Assembly: GCA_900471925.1 (NCBI GenBank)
Contig: UCGV01000006.1
Coordinates: 248,001-312,000, forward strand
Length of the DNA stretch: 64,000 nucleotides
From: Hyphomicrobiales bacterium
GTDB lineage: Bacteria > Pseudomonadota > Alphaproteobacteria > Rhizobiales > Rhizobiaceae
Direction: 5' to 3'
The notes beneath the pieces were generated by a model. It made no database searches, had not been told where the DNA came from, and saw only the letters and a list, made by a program, of their open reading frames with translations. Every line of letters starts with the position of its first letter. The stretch's first letter is position 1. Shown here piece after piece: positions 8,525 to 16,972 of this stretch. Position numbers and translations under genes: made by a program.

Positions 8525-9961
8525 ATGCCTCCCAGGACTGAACAGCTTTCGGTATTTCCCGCCTTCTTTCGCGTGGAAGGTCGGGTTGCGGCCGTTTTTG
8601 GCAATGGTGATGAAGCTTTTGCCAAGGTTCGCCTGCTCTTGAATACGCAGGCGCGGATCGTTGCACATGCCGATCGCCCGGAGGCCGATTATCACGCCTT
8701 CCTCATCGCCAACCGTATCGAGACTGTCCGCGCCGTCTTTGCTCCTGAACAAATCGAAGGAGCCACGCTCGTATTTGCCGCAACCGGTGATGCTGAGCAG
8801 GATCGCCGCATTGTCGATGCCGCGCGCGCTGCAAAGATCCCGGCCAATGCCGTCGATCAGCCCGATTACTGCGATTTCTTCACCCCGGCTCTTGTCAATC
8901 GTGCCCCCGTTGCCGTTGCTATCGGCACCGAAGGGGCAGGGCCGGTCCTGGCGCAGATGATCCGCGCCCAGATCGATCAGCTTCTCTCGCCCTCGCTTGG
9001 GCGTTTGGCCGCTCTGGCAACCGGTTATCGCAAGACGGTCGAGCATCTGGTTCCGCGTGGCGTTTCCCGTCGTATTTTCTGGCGCCGTTTCTTTTCTGGT
9101 CCCGTCGCCGATGCGGTTGCCAATGGCAATCTGCCGCAAGCCCACCGCGCCGCCAATGGGCTGCTGCGTTCGCTGGATCGCGTCGAAGGCCATGTCTGGC
9201 TCGTCGGTGCCGGTCCCGGTGCCGAAGATCTGCTGACTCTGCGGGCCCAGCGCGTGATGATGGAAGCCGACGTTATCGTCTATGACGCGCTCGTGCCGCA
9301 GGCGATCGTCGATATGGGCCGCCGCGATGCCGAGCGCCTTTCTGTCGGCAAGCGCAAGGGCTGCCATTCCAAGTCTCAGGAAGAGATCAACGATCTCCTG
9401 GTCGAGCTTGGTCGCCAGGGCAAGCGTGTCGTGCGGCTGAAGAGTGGCGATCCCTTGGTCTACGGCCGGGCCGGGGAGGAAATGGCCGCTCTGCGTGCTG
9501 CCGGGATCGCCTATGAGATTGTGCCGGGCATTACCTCGGCCTTTGCAGCCGCTGCCGATTTCGAGCTGCCGCTGACGCTGCGCGGTGTCGCGTCTTCGCT
9601 GGTCTTCACGACCGGGCATGATCTGACTGGTGACGTGCTCCCGGATTGGGCAAGCCTCGCCGTCTCGGGTGCGACCATCGCTGTCTATATGGGCCGCACG
9701 GTTGCGGCCTCTGTCGCCGAGCGGCTGATGCAGGCAGGCATTCCACCGGAAACCACGGTTGCCGTCATCGAGAATGCCAGCCGTTCCGATCGGCGCCTGC
9801 TCCATGGTATTCTGCGGGATCTTGCCGACCTGCAGCATCGTGACGAGTTGACGGGACCGGTCATGGTCATTATCGGCGATGCAGTCGCAGGCGCTAATTT
9901 CGAACTGTCCGAACCGCTGGTGCGCGAACGTATCAGGTTCGATGAACTTGCAAGGAGCTGA
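8525..9961 (+). CDS. cysG: Siroheme synthase CysG (dehydrogenase/ferrochelatase plus uroporphyrinogen-III methyltransferase)
   Basis: 478 residues, about the length of bifunctional CysG. The N-terminal part (about 1-110) is the precorrin-2 dehydrogenase/sirohydrochlorin ferrochelatase module with a Rossmann start (GRVAAVFGNGDEAFAKVRLL). The C-terminal part (from about residue 222) is the SAM-dependent methyltransferase, with VWLVGAGPGAEDLLTLRA, LKSGDPLVYGRAGEE and VPGITSAFAAAA. It makes the siroheme needed by the reductase encoded two genes downstream. The ATG at 8525 is chosen; a GTG at 8399 would add 42 residues without family resemblance. Confidence 0.95.
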   Translation: MPPRTEQLSVFPAFFRVEGRVAAVFGNGDEAFAKVRLLLNTQARIVAHADRPEADYHAFLIANRIETVRAVFAPEQIEGATLVFAATGDAEQDRRIVDAARAAKIPANAVDQPDYCDFFTPALVNRAPVAVAIGTEGAGPVLAQMIRAQIDQLLSPSLGRLAALATGYRKTVEHLVPRGVSRRIFWRRFFSGPVADAVANGNLPQAHRAANGLLRSLDRVEGHVWLVGAGPGAEDLLTLRAQRVMMEADVIVYDALVPQAIVDMGRRDAERLSVGKRKGCHSKSQEEINDLLVELGRQGKRVVRLKSGDPLVYGRAGEEMAALRAAGIAYEIVPGITSAFAAAADFELPLTLRGVASSLVFTTGHDLTGDVLPDWASLAVSGATIAVYMGRTVAASVAERLMQAGIPPETTVAVIENASRSDRRLLHGILRDLADLQHRDELTGPVMVIIGDAVAGANFELSEPLVRERIRFDELARS

Positions 9962-9962
9962 C

Positions 9963-10277
9963 ATGGTAGACAAGGTTCTGACCGCCAACCGCCTGACCGA
10001 CGGCATCGCCGTCTGGCTGAACGCCAATGGCGAATGGGTGACCTCGTTGCAGGAAGCACTTGTCGCCCGTCATGCCGAAGCCGTCGCCGCTCTCGAGGAA
10101 ATCGGCAAGAAATCCTACGCAGACAACAAGGTGGTCGATGTCGCCGTTGTCGAGGTGCAGGAGAACGATGGCCAGCTGTGGCCGCTGCGCCTGCGTGAGC
10201 GTATCCGCGCCCAGGGGCCGACCATGGAATATGCGCCCGGCTACAAGCCGGCCGATCCTGAATTCATTGCAGTCTGA
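9963..10277 (+). CDS. DUF2849 protein of the sulfite reduction operon
   Basis: 104 residues, starting one base after the cysG stop with AAGGAG upstream. It matches the small DUF2849 family found in alphaproteobacteria between cysG and cysI: VLTANRLTDGIAVWLNANGEW, then VVEVQENDGQLWPLRLRERIR. No catalytic motif is visible and no function is established to my knowledge. The tight coupling to cysG and cysI argues for an accessory role in siroheme or sulfite/nitrite reduction. Confidence 0.8.
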   Translation: MVDKVLTANRLTDGIAVWLNANGEWVTSLQEALVARHAEAVAALEEIGKKSYADNKVVDVAVVEVQENDGQLWPLRLRERIRAQGPTMEYAPGYKPADPEFIAV

Positions 10278-10285
10278 GGAAGACG

Positions 10286-11956
10286 ATGTACCGTTACGAC
10301 GAATTTGACCACGCCTTTGTCGCCGAGCGCGTCGAGCAGTTTCGCGATCAGGTCCAGCGCCGCCTTTCCGGCGAACTGGCCGAGGATGCATTCAAGCCGC
10401 TACGCCTGATGAACGGTGTCTACCTGCAGCTCCACGCCTACATGCTGCGTATCGCCATTCCCTATGGCACGCTGAGCTCGCGCCAGATGCGCATGCTGGC
10501 CCATATTGCCCGCACCTATGACCGCGGCTACGGCCACTTCACGACGCGCCAGAACCTGCAGTTCAACTGGCCGAAGCTGTCTGATATGCCTGATGTTCTG
10601 GCCGAACTTGCGACGGTCGAAATGCACGCCATGCAGACATCGGGCAACTGCATTCGAAACGTGACGGCGGACCATTTCGCCGGTGCTGCCGCAGATGAAG
10701 TCGCCGATCCGCGCCCCTATGCCGAGATCCTGCGCCAGTGGTCATCCGTTCACCCGGAATTCTCCTTCCTGCCGCGCAAGTTCAAGATTGCCGTCACAGG
10801 TGCCGAGCGTGACCGCGCCGCCATCCAGGTCCATGATATCGGCCTGCATCTGAAGAAGAACGACAAGGGCGAGATTGGTTTCGCCGTTTATGTCGGTGGC
10901 GGTCAGGGCCGAACGCCGATGGTCGCCAAGCTGATCCGCGACTTCCTGCCGGAAGAGGATCTCCTCTCTTACACGACCGCCGTCATGCGCGTTTACAACC
11001 TGCATGGCCGCCGCGACAACAAGTACAAGGCCCGTATCAAGATCCTCGTCCACGAGACCGGTGCCGAAGAACTTGCCCGTCAGGTCGAGGTCGAATTCGC
11101 GCAGCTGAAGGATAGCGAGCTGAAGCTGCCGGAACAGGACGTGCAGGCCATCACCGCCTACTTCGCCCCGCCGGCCCTGCCGCAGCGTGCCGAGGGTTGG
11201 GAAAACCTCGCTCGCTGGAAGAAGGCCGATCCGGCTTTCGCCCGCTGGGTTCAGCAGAATGTCCAGCCGCACAAGAACCCCGACTACGGCATGGTGACGA
11301 TCTCGCTGAAGCCGATCGGCGGCATTCCTGGTGACGCCTCCGATTCTCAGATGGATGCCATTGCCGATATCGCCGAGGAATATGCCTTCGACGAAATCCG
11401 CGTCAGCCATGAGCAGAACCTCATCCTGCCGCATGTGGCGCTGGCCGATCTCGAAGCTGTCTATCGCGGCCTCGTCGCGATCAATCTCGCAGAAGCCAAT
11501 GCCGGCCTGATCACCGATATCATCGCCTGTCCGGGGCTCGATTATTGCGCGCTTGCCAATGCGCGCTCCATTCCGGTCGCGCAGGAAATCTCCCGCCGCT
11601 TCGGCGATCCGGCCCGCCAGGCCGAGATCGGCGAGCTGAAGATCAAGATCTCCGGCTGCATCAACGCCTGCGGTCATCACCATGTCGGCCATATTGGCCT
11701 GCTGGGCGTGGAAAAGAAGGGCGCCGAACTCTACCAGATCACGCTTGGCGGTTCCGGCGATGAGCACACTTCGATCGGCGAAATCATCGGCCGCGGTTTC
11801 GAGCCGGAAAAGGTGACGGATGCGATCGAGACGATCGTCGACACCTATCTGCGTCTGCGCCTCGATCCCTCGGAAATCTTCCTTGCCGCCTATCGCCGCC
11901 TTGGTCCGCAGCCTTTCAAGGAAGCGCTCTACGGCTCGGCAGCGGAAGCGGCGTAA
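10286..11956 (+). CDS. cysI: Nitrite/sulfite reductase, hemoprotein (CysI-type)
   Basis: 556-residue siroheme and [4Fe-4S] reductase with duplicated ferredoxin-like and siroheme domains. The cluster ligands are C415 and C421 (CPGLDYC) and C458 and C462 (GCINAC). The first half contains TTRQNLQFNW and SGNCIRN, typical of the family. It reduces sulfite to sulfide (or nitrite to ammonia) with six electrons. No CysJ flavoprotein is encoded nearby, so ferredoxin is the likely donor. The preceding cysG supplies siroheme, which supports an assimilatory sulfite role, but nitrite cannot be excluded. Confidence 0.9.
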   Translation: MYRYDEFDHAFVAERVEQFRDQVQRRLSGELAEDAFKPLRLMNGVYLQLHAYMLRIAIPYGTLSSRQMRMLAHIARTYDRGYGHFTTRQNLQFNWPKLSDMPDVLAELATVEMHAMQTSGNCIRNVTADHFAGAAADEVADPRPYAEILRQWSSVHPEFSFLPRKFKIAVTGAERDRAAIQVHDIGLHLKKNDKGEIGFAVYVGGGQGRTPMVAKLIRDFLPEEDLLSYTTAVMRVYNLHGRRDNKYKARIKILVHETGAEELARQVEVEFAQLKDSELKLPEQDVQAITAYFAPPALPQRAEGWENLARWKKADPAFARWVQQNVQPHKNPDYGMVTISLKPIGGIPGDASDSQMDAIADIAEEYAFDEIRVSHEQNLILPHVALADLEAVYRGLVAINLAEANAGLITDIIACPGLDYCALANARSIPVAQEISRRFGDPARQAEIGELKIKISGCINACGHHHVGHIGLLGVEKKGAELYQITLGGSGDEHTSIGEIIGRGFEPEKVTDAIETIVDTYLRLRLDPSEIFLAAYRRLGPQPFKEALYGSAAEAA

Positions 11957-11966
11957 GGAGGGGACG

Positions 11967-12479
11967 ATGACGAAGATCTGGAGAGAAACCGGTTTTGTCG
12001 AAAACGATCCCTGGGTGATCGAGACCGACGACGTGAAAGCCACGGAAGATCAGAAGCCGCTGCTGACGCTGGATGAGCTGATCGCCAAGGCTGACGAGAG
12101 CAATGATGTCGGCTTCGGCGTGGTCATCAAGCCGGCCGACGATGTGCTGAAGCTTGAACCCTATCTCTATCGCCTGGAGATCGTCGCTGTTGCATTTCCG
12201 GCATTCAATGACGGTCGCGCCTTCAGCCATGCGTCGCTGCTGCGCCAGCGTCTTGGCTTCACCAACGAGCTGCGTGCCGTCGGCGACGTCCTGATCGATC
12301 AGGTGCCGCTGATGCTGCGCGTCGGTATCGACAGTTTCGCCGTCACCAACGAGACAGCGATCCGGCGCTTGTCGGAAAAGCGCCTGCCGGCCATTCCGCA
12401 TCATTATCAGCCGGCGGTGCGTGACGCCGAAGCCGGCAAGGGCTATAGTTGGCGCCGTCAGGCAAAGCCGGCCGTCTGA
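11967..12479 (+). CDS. DUF934 protein, sulfite reduction operon
   Basis: 170 residues, ten bases after cysI with GGAGGGG before the ATG at 11967. It belongs to the DUF934 family, often encoded beside CysI or CysH (FPAFNDGRAFSHASLLRQRLGF and ELRAVGDVLIDQ are the conserved core). No known catalytic motif. The frame also opens upstream inside cysI (from 11820), but only the 11967 start has a ribosome site and family similarity. A cysH gene, which sometimes lies in such operons, is not present here. Confidence 0.85.
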   Translation: MTKIWRETGFVENDPWVIETDDVKATEDQKPLLTLDELIAKADESNDVGFGVVIKPADDVLKLEPYLYRLEIVAVAFPAFNDGRAFSHASLLRQRLGFTNELRAVGDVLIDQVPLMLRVGIDSFAVTNETAIRRLSEKRLPAIPHHYQPAVRDAEAGKGYSWRRQAKPAV

Positions 12480-12520
12480 GGCTGCCGGTTCTGCCGTCTT
12501 TTTGATGACGGAACGATAGC

Positions 12521-13732
12521 ATGAGCAAATTCGAAGTGGCGGTGATCGGTGGCGGTCTCGCCGGCATGATCGCTGCAGTCGCCTTGGCGCGCGGCGGTCG
12601 CAATGTGGCGCTGATCGCCCCTCCGTCTCCCAGGGAAGATCGCCGCACCACGGCACTGATGGACCAGTCGATTCGCTTCCTGGATCGCCTGACGCTCTGG
12701 GAAAAGCTTCGCCCGGCCGCCGCTCCGCTCACCAGCATGCGCATCATAGACGGCACCAATCGCCTGCTGCGCGCGCCGACCACGAATTTCCGTTCCGCCG
12801 AAGTCGGGCTGGACGCTTTCGGCTACAATTTCCCCAACAAGGCGCTGATGGATGTGCTTGAAGCTGCCGCGGCCGCTGAGGGCAATATCACTCGTTTCAC
12901 CGACATGGCTGAAACGATCGCCATCACACCCGATGTCGTCACGATCACCCTCGCAGGTGGCGCGGAACTGACCGCCGATTTCGCCATCGGTGCCGATGGC
13001 CGCAAGTCGAAGCTGCGCGAGTCGGCTGGTATCGATGTGCGCACCTGGTCCTATCCGCAATCGGCTATGGTGCTGAATTTTGCACATACGCTGCCACATC
13101 AGAATATCTCCACAGAGTTCCACACGGAGCATGGCCCCTTCACCCAGGTGCCGCTGCCGGGCAATCGCTCCAGCCTCGTCTGGGTACAGAATCCTTCGGA
13201 TGCCGCAGCTCGCGTCGAGCTTTCGCTTGCCGAACTCGGGAATGTCGTGGAAGAGCGCATGCAGTCCATGCTTGGCAAAGTCACTGTCGAAGAGGGCGTT
13301 CAGATCTGGCCGCTTTCGGGCATGATGGCGCATCGCTTCGGCAAGGAACGAATCGCACTGATCGGCGAGGCTGCGCACGTCTTTCCGCCGATCGGCGCAC
13401 AGGGCCTCAACCTCAGCCTGCGCGATATCATGGCGCTGACGGATCTCCTTTGCGCACGGGCGGAATTGCCGGTTGCAGCGGACGCTGGCAGCAGCTTCGA
13501 CCGCAAGCGCCGCGCCGATATCATGACGCGTACCGCAAGCGTCGATCTGTTGAATCGTTCGCTGCTCTCTGACTTCCTTCCCGTCCAGATGCTGCGTGCC
13601 ACCGGCCTGCATGTCCTCTCGGCCATCCCGCCGCTGCGCAACATCGTCATGCGCGAAGGCATCGAGCCGGGACGCGGCTTGCGTGACATTCCGGAAGCGA
13701 TCAAGGAGCGGCTGACGCGGAAGAAGGCCTGA
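12521..13732 (+). CDS. UbiH/UbiF/COQ6-type FAD-dependent hydroxylase
   Basis: 403 residues of the class A flavin monooxygenase family. The dinucleotide-binding motif is VIGGGLAGMIAAVALARGG at residues 7-25. The second FAD motif is near residue 285 (IALIGEAAHVFPPIGAQGLNLSLRD), in the form typical of ubiquinone-ring hydroxylases. The expected role is one of the ring hydroxylations of ubiquinone biosynthesis at the inner membrane; which carbon is modified cannot be read from sequence. It lies 41 bases after the DUF934 gene and may share its transcript. Convergent with ccdA. Confidence 0.85.
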   Translation: MSKFEVAVIGGGLAGMIAAVALARGGRNVALIAPPSPREDRRTTALMDQSIRFLDRLTLWEKLRPAAAPLTSMRIIDGTNRLLRAPTTNFRSAEVGLDAFGYNFPNKALMDVLEAAAAAEGNITRFTDMAETIAITPDVVTITLAGGAELTADFAIGADGRKSKLRESAGIDVRTWSYPQSAMVLNFAHTLPHQNISTEFHTEHGPFTQVPLPGNRSSLVWVQNPSDAAARVELSLAELGNVVEERMQSMLGKVTVEEGVQIWPLSGMMAHRFGKERIALIGEAAHVFPPIGAQGLNLSLRDIMALTDLLCARAELPVAADAGSSFDRKRRADIMTRTASVDLLNRSLLSDFLPVQMLRATGLHVLSAIPPLRNIVMREGIEPGRGLRDIPEAIKERLTRKKA

Positions 13733-13739
13733 GACCTTC

Positions 13740-14489
13740 TCAGCCGATCTGCATCAGGATCGGAAAGGTCTGCTGGAACCAGATCGCCACATTGCTGACC
13801 CAGCCGAGCAGGAAGGCGAGGCCGGTCAGCACCAGGAATACGCCCATGATCTTTTCCACCGTGCCGAGATGCCGGCGGAAGCGTGACAGAAAGCGCATGA
13901 ACGCCCCGGAAAACCCGGCGGCGATCCAGAACGGTATCGCAAGGCCGAGCGAGTAGATGGCAAGCAGCCCGGCGCCCGAGCCGACCGTCTCGCGTGATGC
14001 TGCAACCCCGAGGATTGCTCCGAGAACCGGCCCGATGCAGGGCGTCCAGCCGAAGGCGAAAGCGAGGCCCATGATATAGGCGCCGGTCAATGTTGCCGGC
14101 TTGCCATTGCCCTGGAAACGGGCCTCCCGCGCCAGCAGGCCGATCCGGAAAAGCCCGAGAAAATTCAGCCCCATCACAATGATGATCAGGCCGCCTATCT
14201 TGGCGAGCAGATCGAGATGCTGGCGAAGCACCATGCCGATGGTCGATGCGCCGGCGCCAAGGGCCACGAAGACGGTGGCAAAACCAAGCGTGAAGAACAG
14301 TGCCGAGAAAAGCACGCCCCGCCGCATATCCGGTGCCGCTGCAACCGTTCCGCCGCCGCGGAATTGCTCGACGGAGATGCCGGCCATATAACAGAGATAA
14401 GGCGGAACGAGCGGAAGCACGCAGGGCGACAGGAAGGAAAGCGCTCCGGCAAGCAGCGCGCTCCAAAGGGAAATATCGGCTATCGACAC
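13740..14489 (-). CDS. ccdA: Cytochrome c biogenesis protein CcdA
   Basis: 249-residue polytopic membrane protein with about six helices, the short CcdA form of the DsbD family. The redox-active cysteines are C23 in LSPCVLP and C151 in GWTPCIGP. It carries electrons from cytoplasmic thioredoxin across the membrane to periplasmic thioredoxin-like partners for cytochrome c maturation. The start is GTG at 14487-14489, preceded by GGAGAG at good spacing. The frame runs further upstream, to 14921, but that extension has no membrane or family character. Confidence 0.9.
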   Translation of the reverse strand: MSIADISLWSALLAGALSFLSPCVLPLVPPYLCYMAGISVEQFRGGGTVAAAPDMRRGVLFSALFFTLGFATVFVALGAGASTIGMVLRQHLDLLAKIGGLIIIVMGLNFLGLFRIGLLAREARFQGNGKPATLTGAYIMGLAFAFGWTPCIGPVLGAILGVAASRETVGSGAGLLAIYSLGLAIPFWIAAGFSGAFMRFLSRFRRHLGTVEKIMGVFLVLTGLAFLLGWVSNVAIWFQQTFPILMQIG

Positions 14490-14824
14490 GCATTCTCTCC
14501 GGCAGCAATCGAGCGATGTTCCTAACGCCGAGGAGGGGTGATTGCCAATCACCTTTTCGCGCTGAACGCGACAGCCGGCTATCTCCAATATCGCCACCTT
14601 GTCATGGCGGTGACATGCCGGGTGTCGTCCGAGGCGGGGAGCGCCAGGATATTGAACGCAGGGTGACCACCAGCGGCTCCGAGAATCAGCTCGAATCATC
14701 TGTGGTGGCGACTTCAGCCAGGTAGTTACGAGCGGTGCACCGCGGATGATGCGAAAAGGTGGCTTGGGAAAACTGGGCGTCAGCAAGAAATGTGCCCAAT
14801 GCGATGGATAAGAAGATTTTTCGG
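14490..14824. other. Gene-free region upstream of tRNA-Lys
   Basis: No supported gene. Reading frames here are short and unlike the neighbours in composition. The right part should carry the ccdA promoter (minus strand) and leads into the tRNA promoter. Confidence 0.5.
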
Positions 14825-14853
14825 TTGACCGCGATAGGTCGCCTGCATATGTT
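14825..14853 (+). promoter_or_regulatory. Putative promoter of tRNA-Lys
   Basis: TTGACC (14825-14830) and TATGTT (14848-14853) are separated by 17 bases, a good sigma-70 layout. The tRNA begins 41 bases after the -10 element. Confidence 0.5.
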
Positions 14854-14894
14854 CCGCGCACTTCCAGCCGGGGTGTCTCGCACCCGCGGAGAGG

Positions 14895-14970
14895 GAGAGC
14901 GTAGCTCAGCCGGTAGAGCAACTGACTTTTAATCAGTAGGTCATGGGTTCGAACCCCATCGCTCTCACCA
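14895..14970 (+). tRNA. tRNA-Lys (anticodon TTT)
   Basis: 76 bases including an encoded CCA. Acceptor GAGAGCG pairs with CGCTCTC. The D arm contains GCTCAGCCGGTAGAGC. The anticodon stem ACTGA/TCAGT encloses loop CTTTTAA with anticodon TTT. The T arm is GGGTTCGAACCCC type. All arms pair. Confidence 0.98.
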
Positions 14971-15021
14971 CTATCCCTTTATTTGAGAGTTTTCTGGCGC
15001 CCGAAGGGGCTGGAGGTTTAA

Positions 15022-15294
15022 ATGCCAAAGAAAATCAAAGAACCGAAGCTCGAACATTCCGATTTTTCCGGCGAGTTCGAAGACGATGGCGTGACCGTGC
15101 TCGTCGATATATTCCGACCGGCTGGCACGAATGGCGATTGGACCCTTGAGGTCATTTCGCAGACCGAAGTCGTGACGACCTGGGAAGATGGATTCGCCAC
15201 AGATCAGGATGCCTGGGAGGAATTTCTGGCCACCGCTGAACGCGATGGCGTCAAAAGCTTCCTTGAGGATGATGATGAGCCGCAGGTGCACTGA
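15022..15294 (+). CDS. Small acidic conserved hypothetical protein
   Basis: 90 residues, strongly acidic toward the C-terminus (SFLEDDDEPQ). A ribosome site GGAGG lies 7 bases before the ATG. The sequence has alternating hydrophobic stretches (VTVLVDIFRP, WTLEVISQTEVVTTW) that suggest a small beta-rich fold, with a helical end (DQDAWEEFLATAERDGV). I recognise it only as a rhizobial small protein and assign no function. It directly follows tRNA-Lys and could be read from the tRNA promoter or its own. Confidence 0.7.
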   Translation: MPKKIKEPKLEHSDFSGEFEDDGVTVLVDIFRPAGTNGDWTLEVISQTEVVTTWEDGFATDQDAWEEFLATAERDGVKSFLEDDDEPQVH

Positions 15295-15349
15295 CCCGGC
15301 ATGCCGGTATGGACGGCCGGAATAAACTCATGCACCGCTTATCAAGCGA

Positions 15350-15529
15350 TCAATAGCTGCATGAACGACCATCACTGGGCCTGAAACCATCCGCGCAGGC
15401 AGGGTTCATCGAATCGCCCGGCACATAAGCCGAGGCAGAACCATATGAATTCATCGGAGCTCCACATCCCGTCAGCAGCGAGATGCTGACCACAGCTCCG
15501 ACCACGGCAAACGCCCGAAATTTCTTCAT
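15350..15529 (-). CDS. Small putative lipoprotein
   Basis: 59 residues. The N-terminus is a lipoprotein signal: MKKFRAFAVVGAVVSISLL followed by lipobox LTGC with Cys at about residue 22. The mature peptide of under 40 residues is Ser/Gly/Pro-rich with two more cysteines near the end (PACADGF and GRSCSY) that could form a disulfide. ATG at 15529 with AGGGA upstream; a TTG one codon earlier is an alternative. No known family assigned. Confidence 0.6.
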   Translation of the reverse strand: MKKFRAFAVVGAVVSISLLTGCGAPMNSYGSASAYVPGDSMNPACADGFRPSDGRSCSY

Positions 15530-15860
15530 CAAACTTATCCCTCGTGGATTCCCTGATATCTTCTATATGGGGACACCAGCATCTTCCGCCAGCAGGCGAT
15601 CGCGATGGCGGGTATCTTTTATCCGCAACAATATTGCCGGCCATTGCATAGCGCCAAACGCTGATGTCGTTTGGTAGAAAATCGCCTTATCCGTGAAGAG
15701 ATGCAACTTCTGGCATTGCGCCATTAGCAGTCCGTTAGCCAACCAGGGCGTTTAACAAGAGGTATGAACGGCCAGACCCGGAGAGGGGCTGGGGCATGAT
15801 GCTTGGTGCCGTCAACCGGTAGAACGCCGGATAAGTTCTCAGATTCTTGGCGGTGAGACG
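15530..15860. other. Gene-free region before the flagellin gene
   Basis: 331 bases without a supported gene. A perfect 7-bp inverted repeat CCAAACG (15654-15660) / CGTTTGG (15668-15674) with a 7-base spacer could be an operator or a weak hairpin. The flagellin promoter should lie to its right; I do not see a clear sigma-28 consensus. GGTGAGA before 15861 is the ribosome site. Confidence 0.5.
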
Positions 15861-16799
15861 ATGACCAGCATCCATACGAACAATTCTGCGATCGCAGCAC
15901 TGGCGACACTGCGCAATGTCAACAAGCAGCTTGCCGAAACACAGCAGCGCATAGCGACGGGTTATCGAATCAACAAGGCCTCGGACAACCCCGCCTATTG
16001 GTCGATCGCCACGACGATGCGCTCTGATGACAAGGCCCTGTCTGCAGTTCAGGATGCGCTCGGGCTTGGCGCCGCCAAGATCGACACCGCCTATACGGCC
16101 ATGTCCAGCGCCATCGATGTGGTTGATGAAATCAAGGCCAAGCTTGTTGCCGCCACCGAAAAGGGTGCGGATAAGGGCAAGATCCAGGACGAAATCAGCC
16201 AGCTTCAGTCCCAGCTTCTGAGCATTGCTCAATCCGCTTCCTTCGCGGGTGAAAACTGGTTGGTCGGTGGCAGCAGCACCACCAAGAGCGTGATATCCTC
16301 CTTTGTCAGGGATGGCAGCGGTGGCGTCAGCATCAAAACGACGGACTATGTGTTGAACAGCACTACCAGCGGCAATGTGCTGTTCGGCCTCAATCCCAAC
16401 GGCACCGTCGATACGGCCTCCGGCCTGCTGGGCTCTTCCATCGTCGGCTCCTATGGCGGCGTCTCCATCACGATGCCCTCGATTTATTCGATGGATATCA
16501 CCAACATGACGCTCGGTGATCTGCAGGTGGCGCTTCAGGGAGCAGACCTCACCATCGGCAAGATGACGGATGCCGCTTCCCAGATGGGTTCGATGCAGAA
16601 GCGCATCGAGATGCAGCAGAATTTCACCAGCGATCTCAGGGATTCCATCCAATCCGGCATCGGCCGGCTCGTCGATGCCGATATGGAAGCGGAATCGGCC
16701 AGGCTTGCAGCGCTTCAGACGCAGCAGCAGCTTGCCCTTCAGGTTCTCTCAATCGCCAACTCCTCAGCCCAGAATATCCTGCAGTTGTTCCGCAACTAA
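15861..16799 (+). CDS. Flagellin
   Basis: 312 residues, the usual size for Rhizobium flagellins. The conserved N-terminal D0/D1 region is present (LRNVNKQLAETQQRIATGYRINKASDNPAYWSIA), as is the C-terminal helical region ending SSAQNILQLFRN. The middle is short and variable, rich in Ser, Gly and Thr. Exported by the flagellar type III apparatus and assembled into the filament. No other flagellar gene is in the window, so it is detached from the main motility cluster. Which fla paralogue it is cannot be said. Confidence 0.95.
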   Translation: MTSIHTNNSAIAALATLRNVNKQLAETQQRIATGYRINKASDNPAYWSIATTMRSDDKALSAVQDALGLGAAKIDTAYTAMSSAIDVVDEIKAKLVAATEKGADKGKIQDEISQLQSQLLSIAQSASFAGENWLVGGSSTTKSVISSFVRDGSGGVSIKTTDYVLNSTTSGNVLFGLNPNGTVDTASGLLGSSIVGSYGGVSITMPSIYSMDITNMTLGDLQVALQGADLTIGKMTDAASQMGSMQKRIEMQQNFTSDLRDSIQSGIGRLVDADMEAESARLAALQTQQQLALQVLSIANSSAQNILQLFRN

Positions 16800-16818
16800 A
16801 GGACTGGACATTCGGCAG

Positions 16819-16842
16819 CCGCCGGTCGGATTGGACCGGCGG
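16819..16842. terminator. Hairpin after flagellin gene
   Basis: CCGCCGGTC (16819-16827), loop GGATTG, GACCGGCGG (16834-16842): a perfect 9-bp stem 20 bases after the flagellin stop. No T-run follows, so it may protect the mRNA end or terminate with a factor. Confidence 0.5.
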
Positions 16843-16885
16843 GTGCACGTGCGTCGCGAAATGTGGAAGTTTGTGTGACTTTGAG

Positions 16886-16903
16886 GATGTAAACAAAAAC
16901 ATC
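16886..16903. promoter_or_regulatory. Candidate operator upstream of the DeoR-type gene
   Basis: GATGT (16886-16890) and ACATC (16899-16903) form an inverted repeat around an A-rich spacer, inside an A-rich stretch that is unusual for this GC-rich sequence. It lies about 70 bases before the regulator start, a natural position for DeoR-type autoregulation. Confidence 0.35.
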
Positions 16904-16972
16904 AAAAAACTGTCACGGCATTGAAACATGCCGGGCCTAGAAACGCCTCGTCATCAAGGCGAGCAACGTTTC

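Noticed and set aside
8414-10027. 537-codon minus-strand frame over cysG
   Set aside because: Mirror of the CysG coding pattern, no motif, and the plus-strand product is unambiguous.
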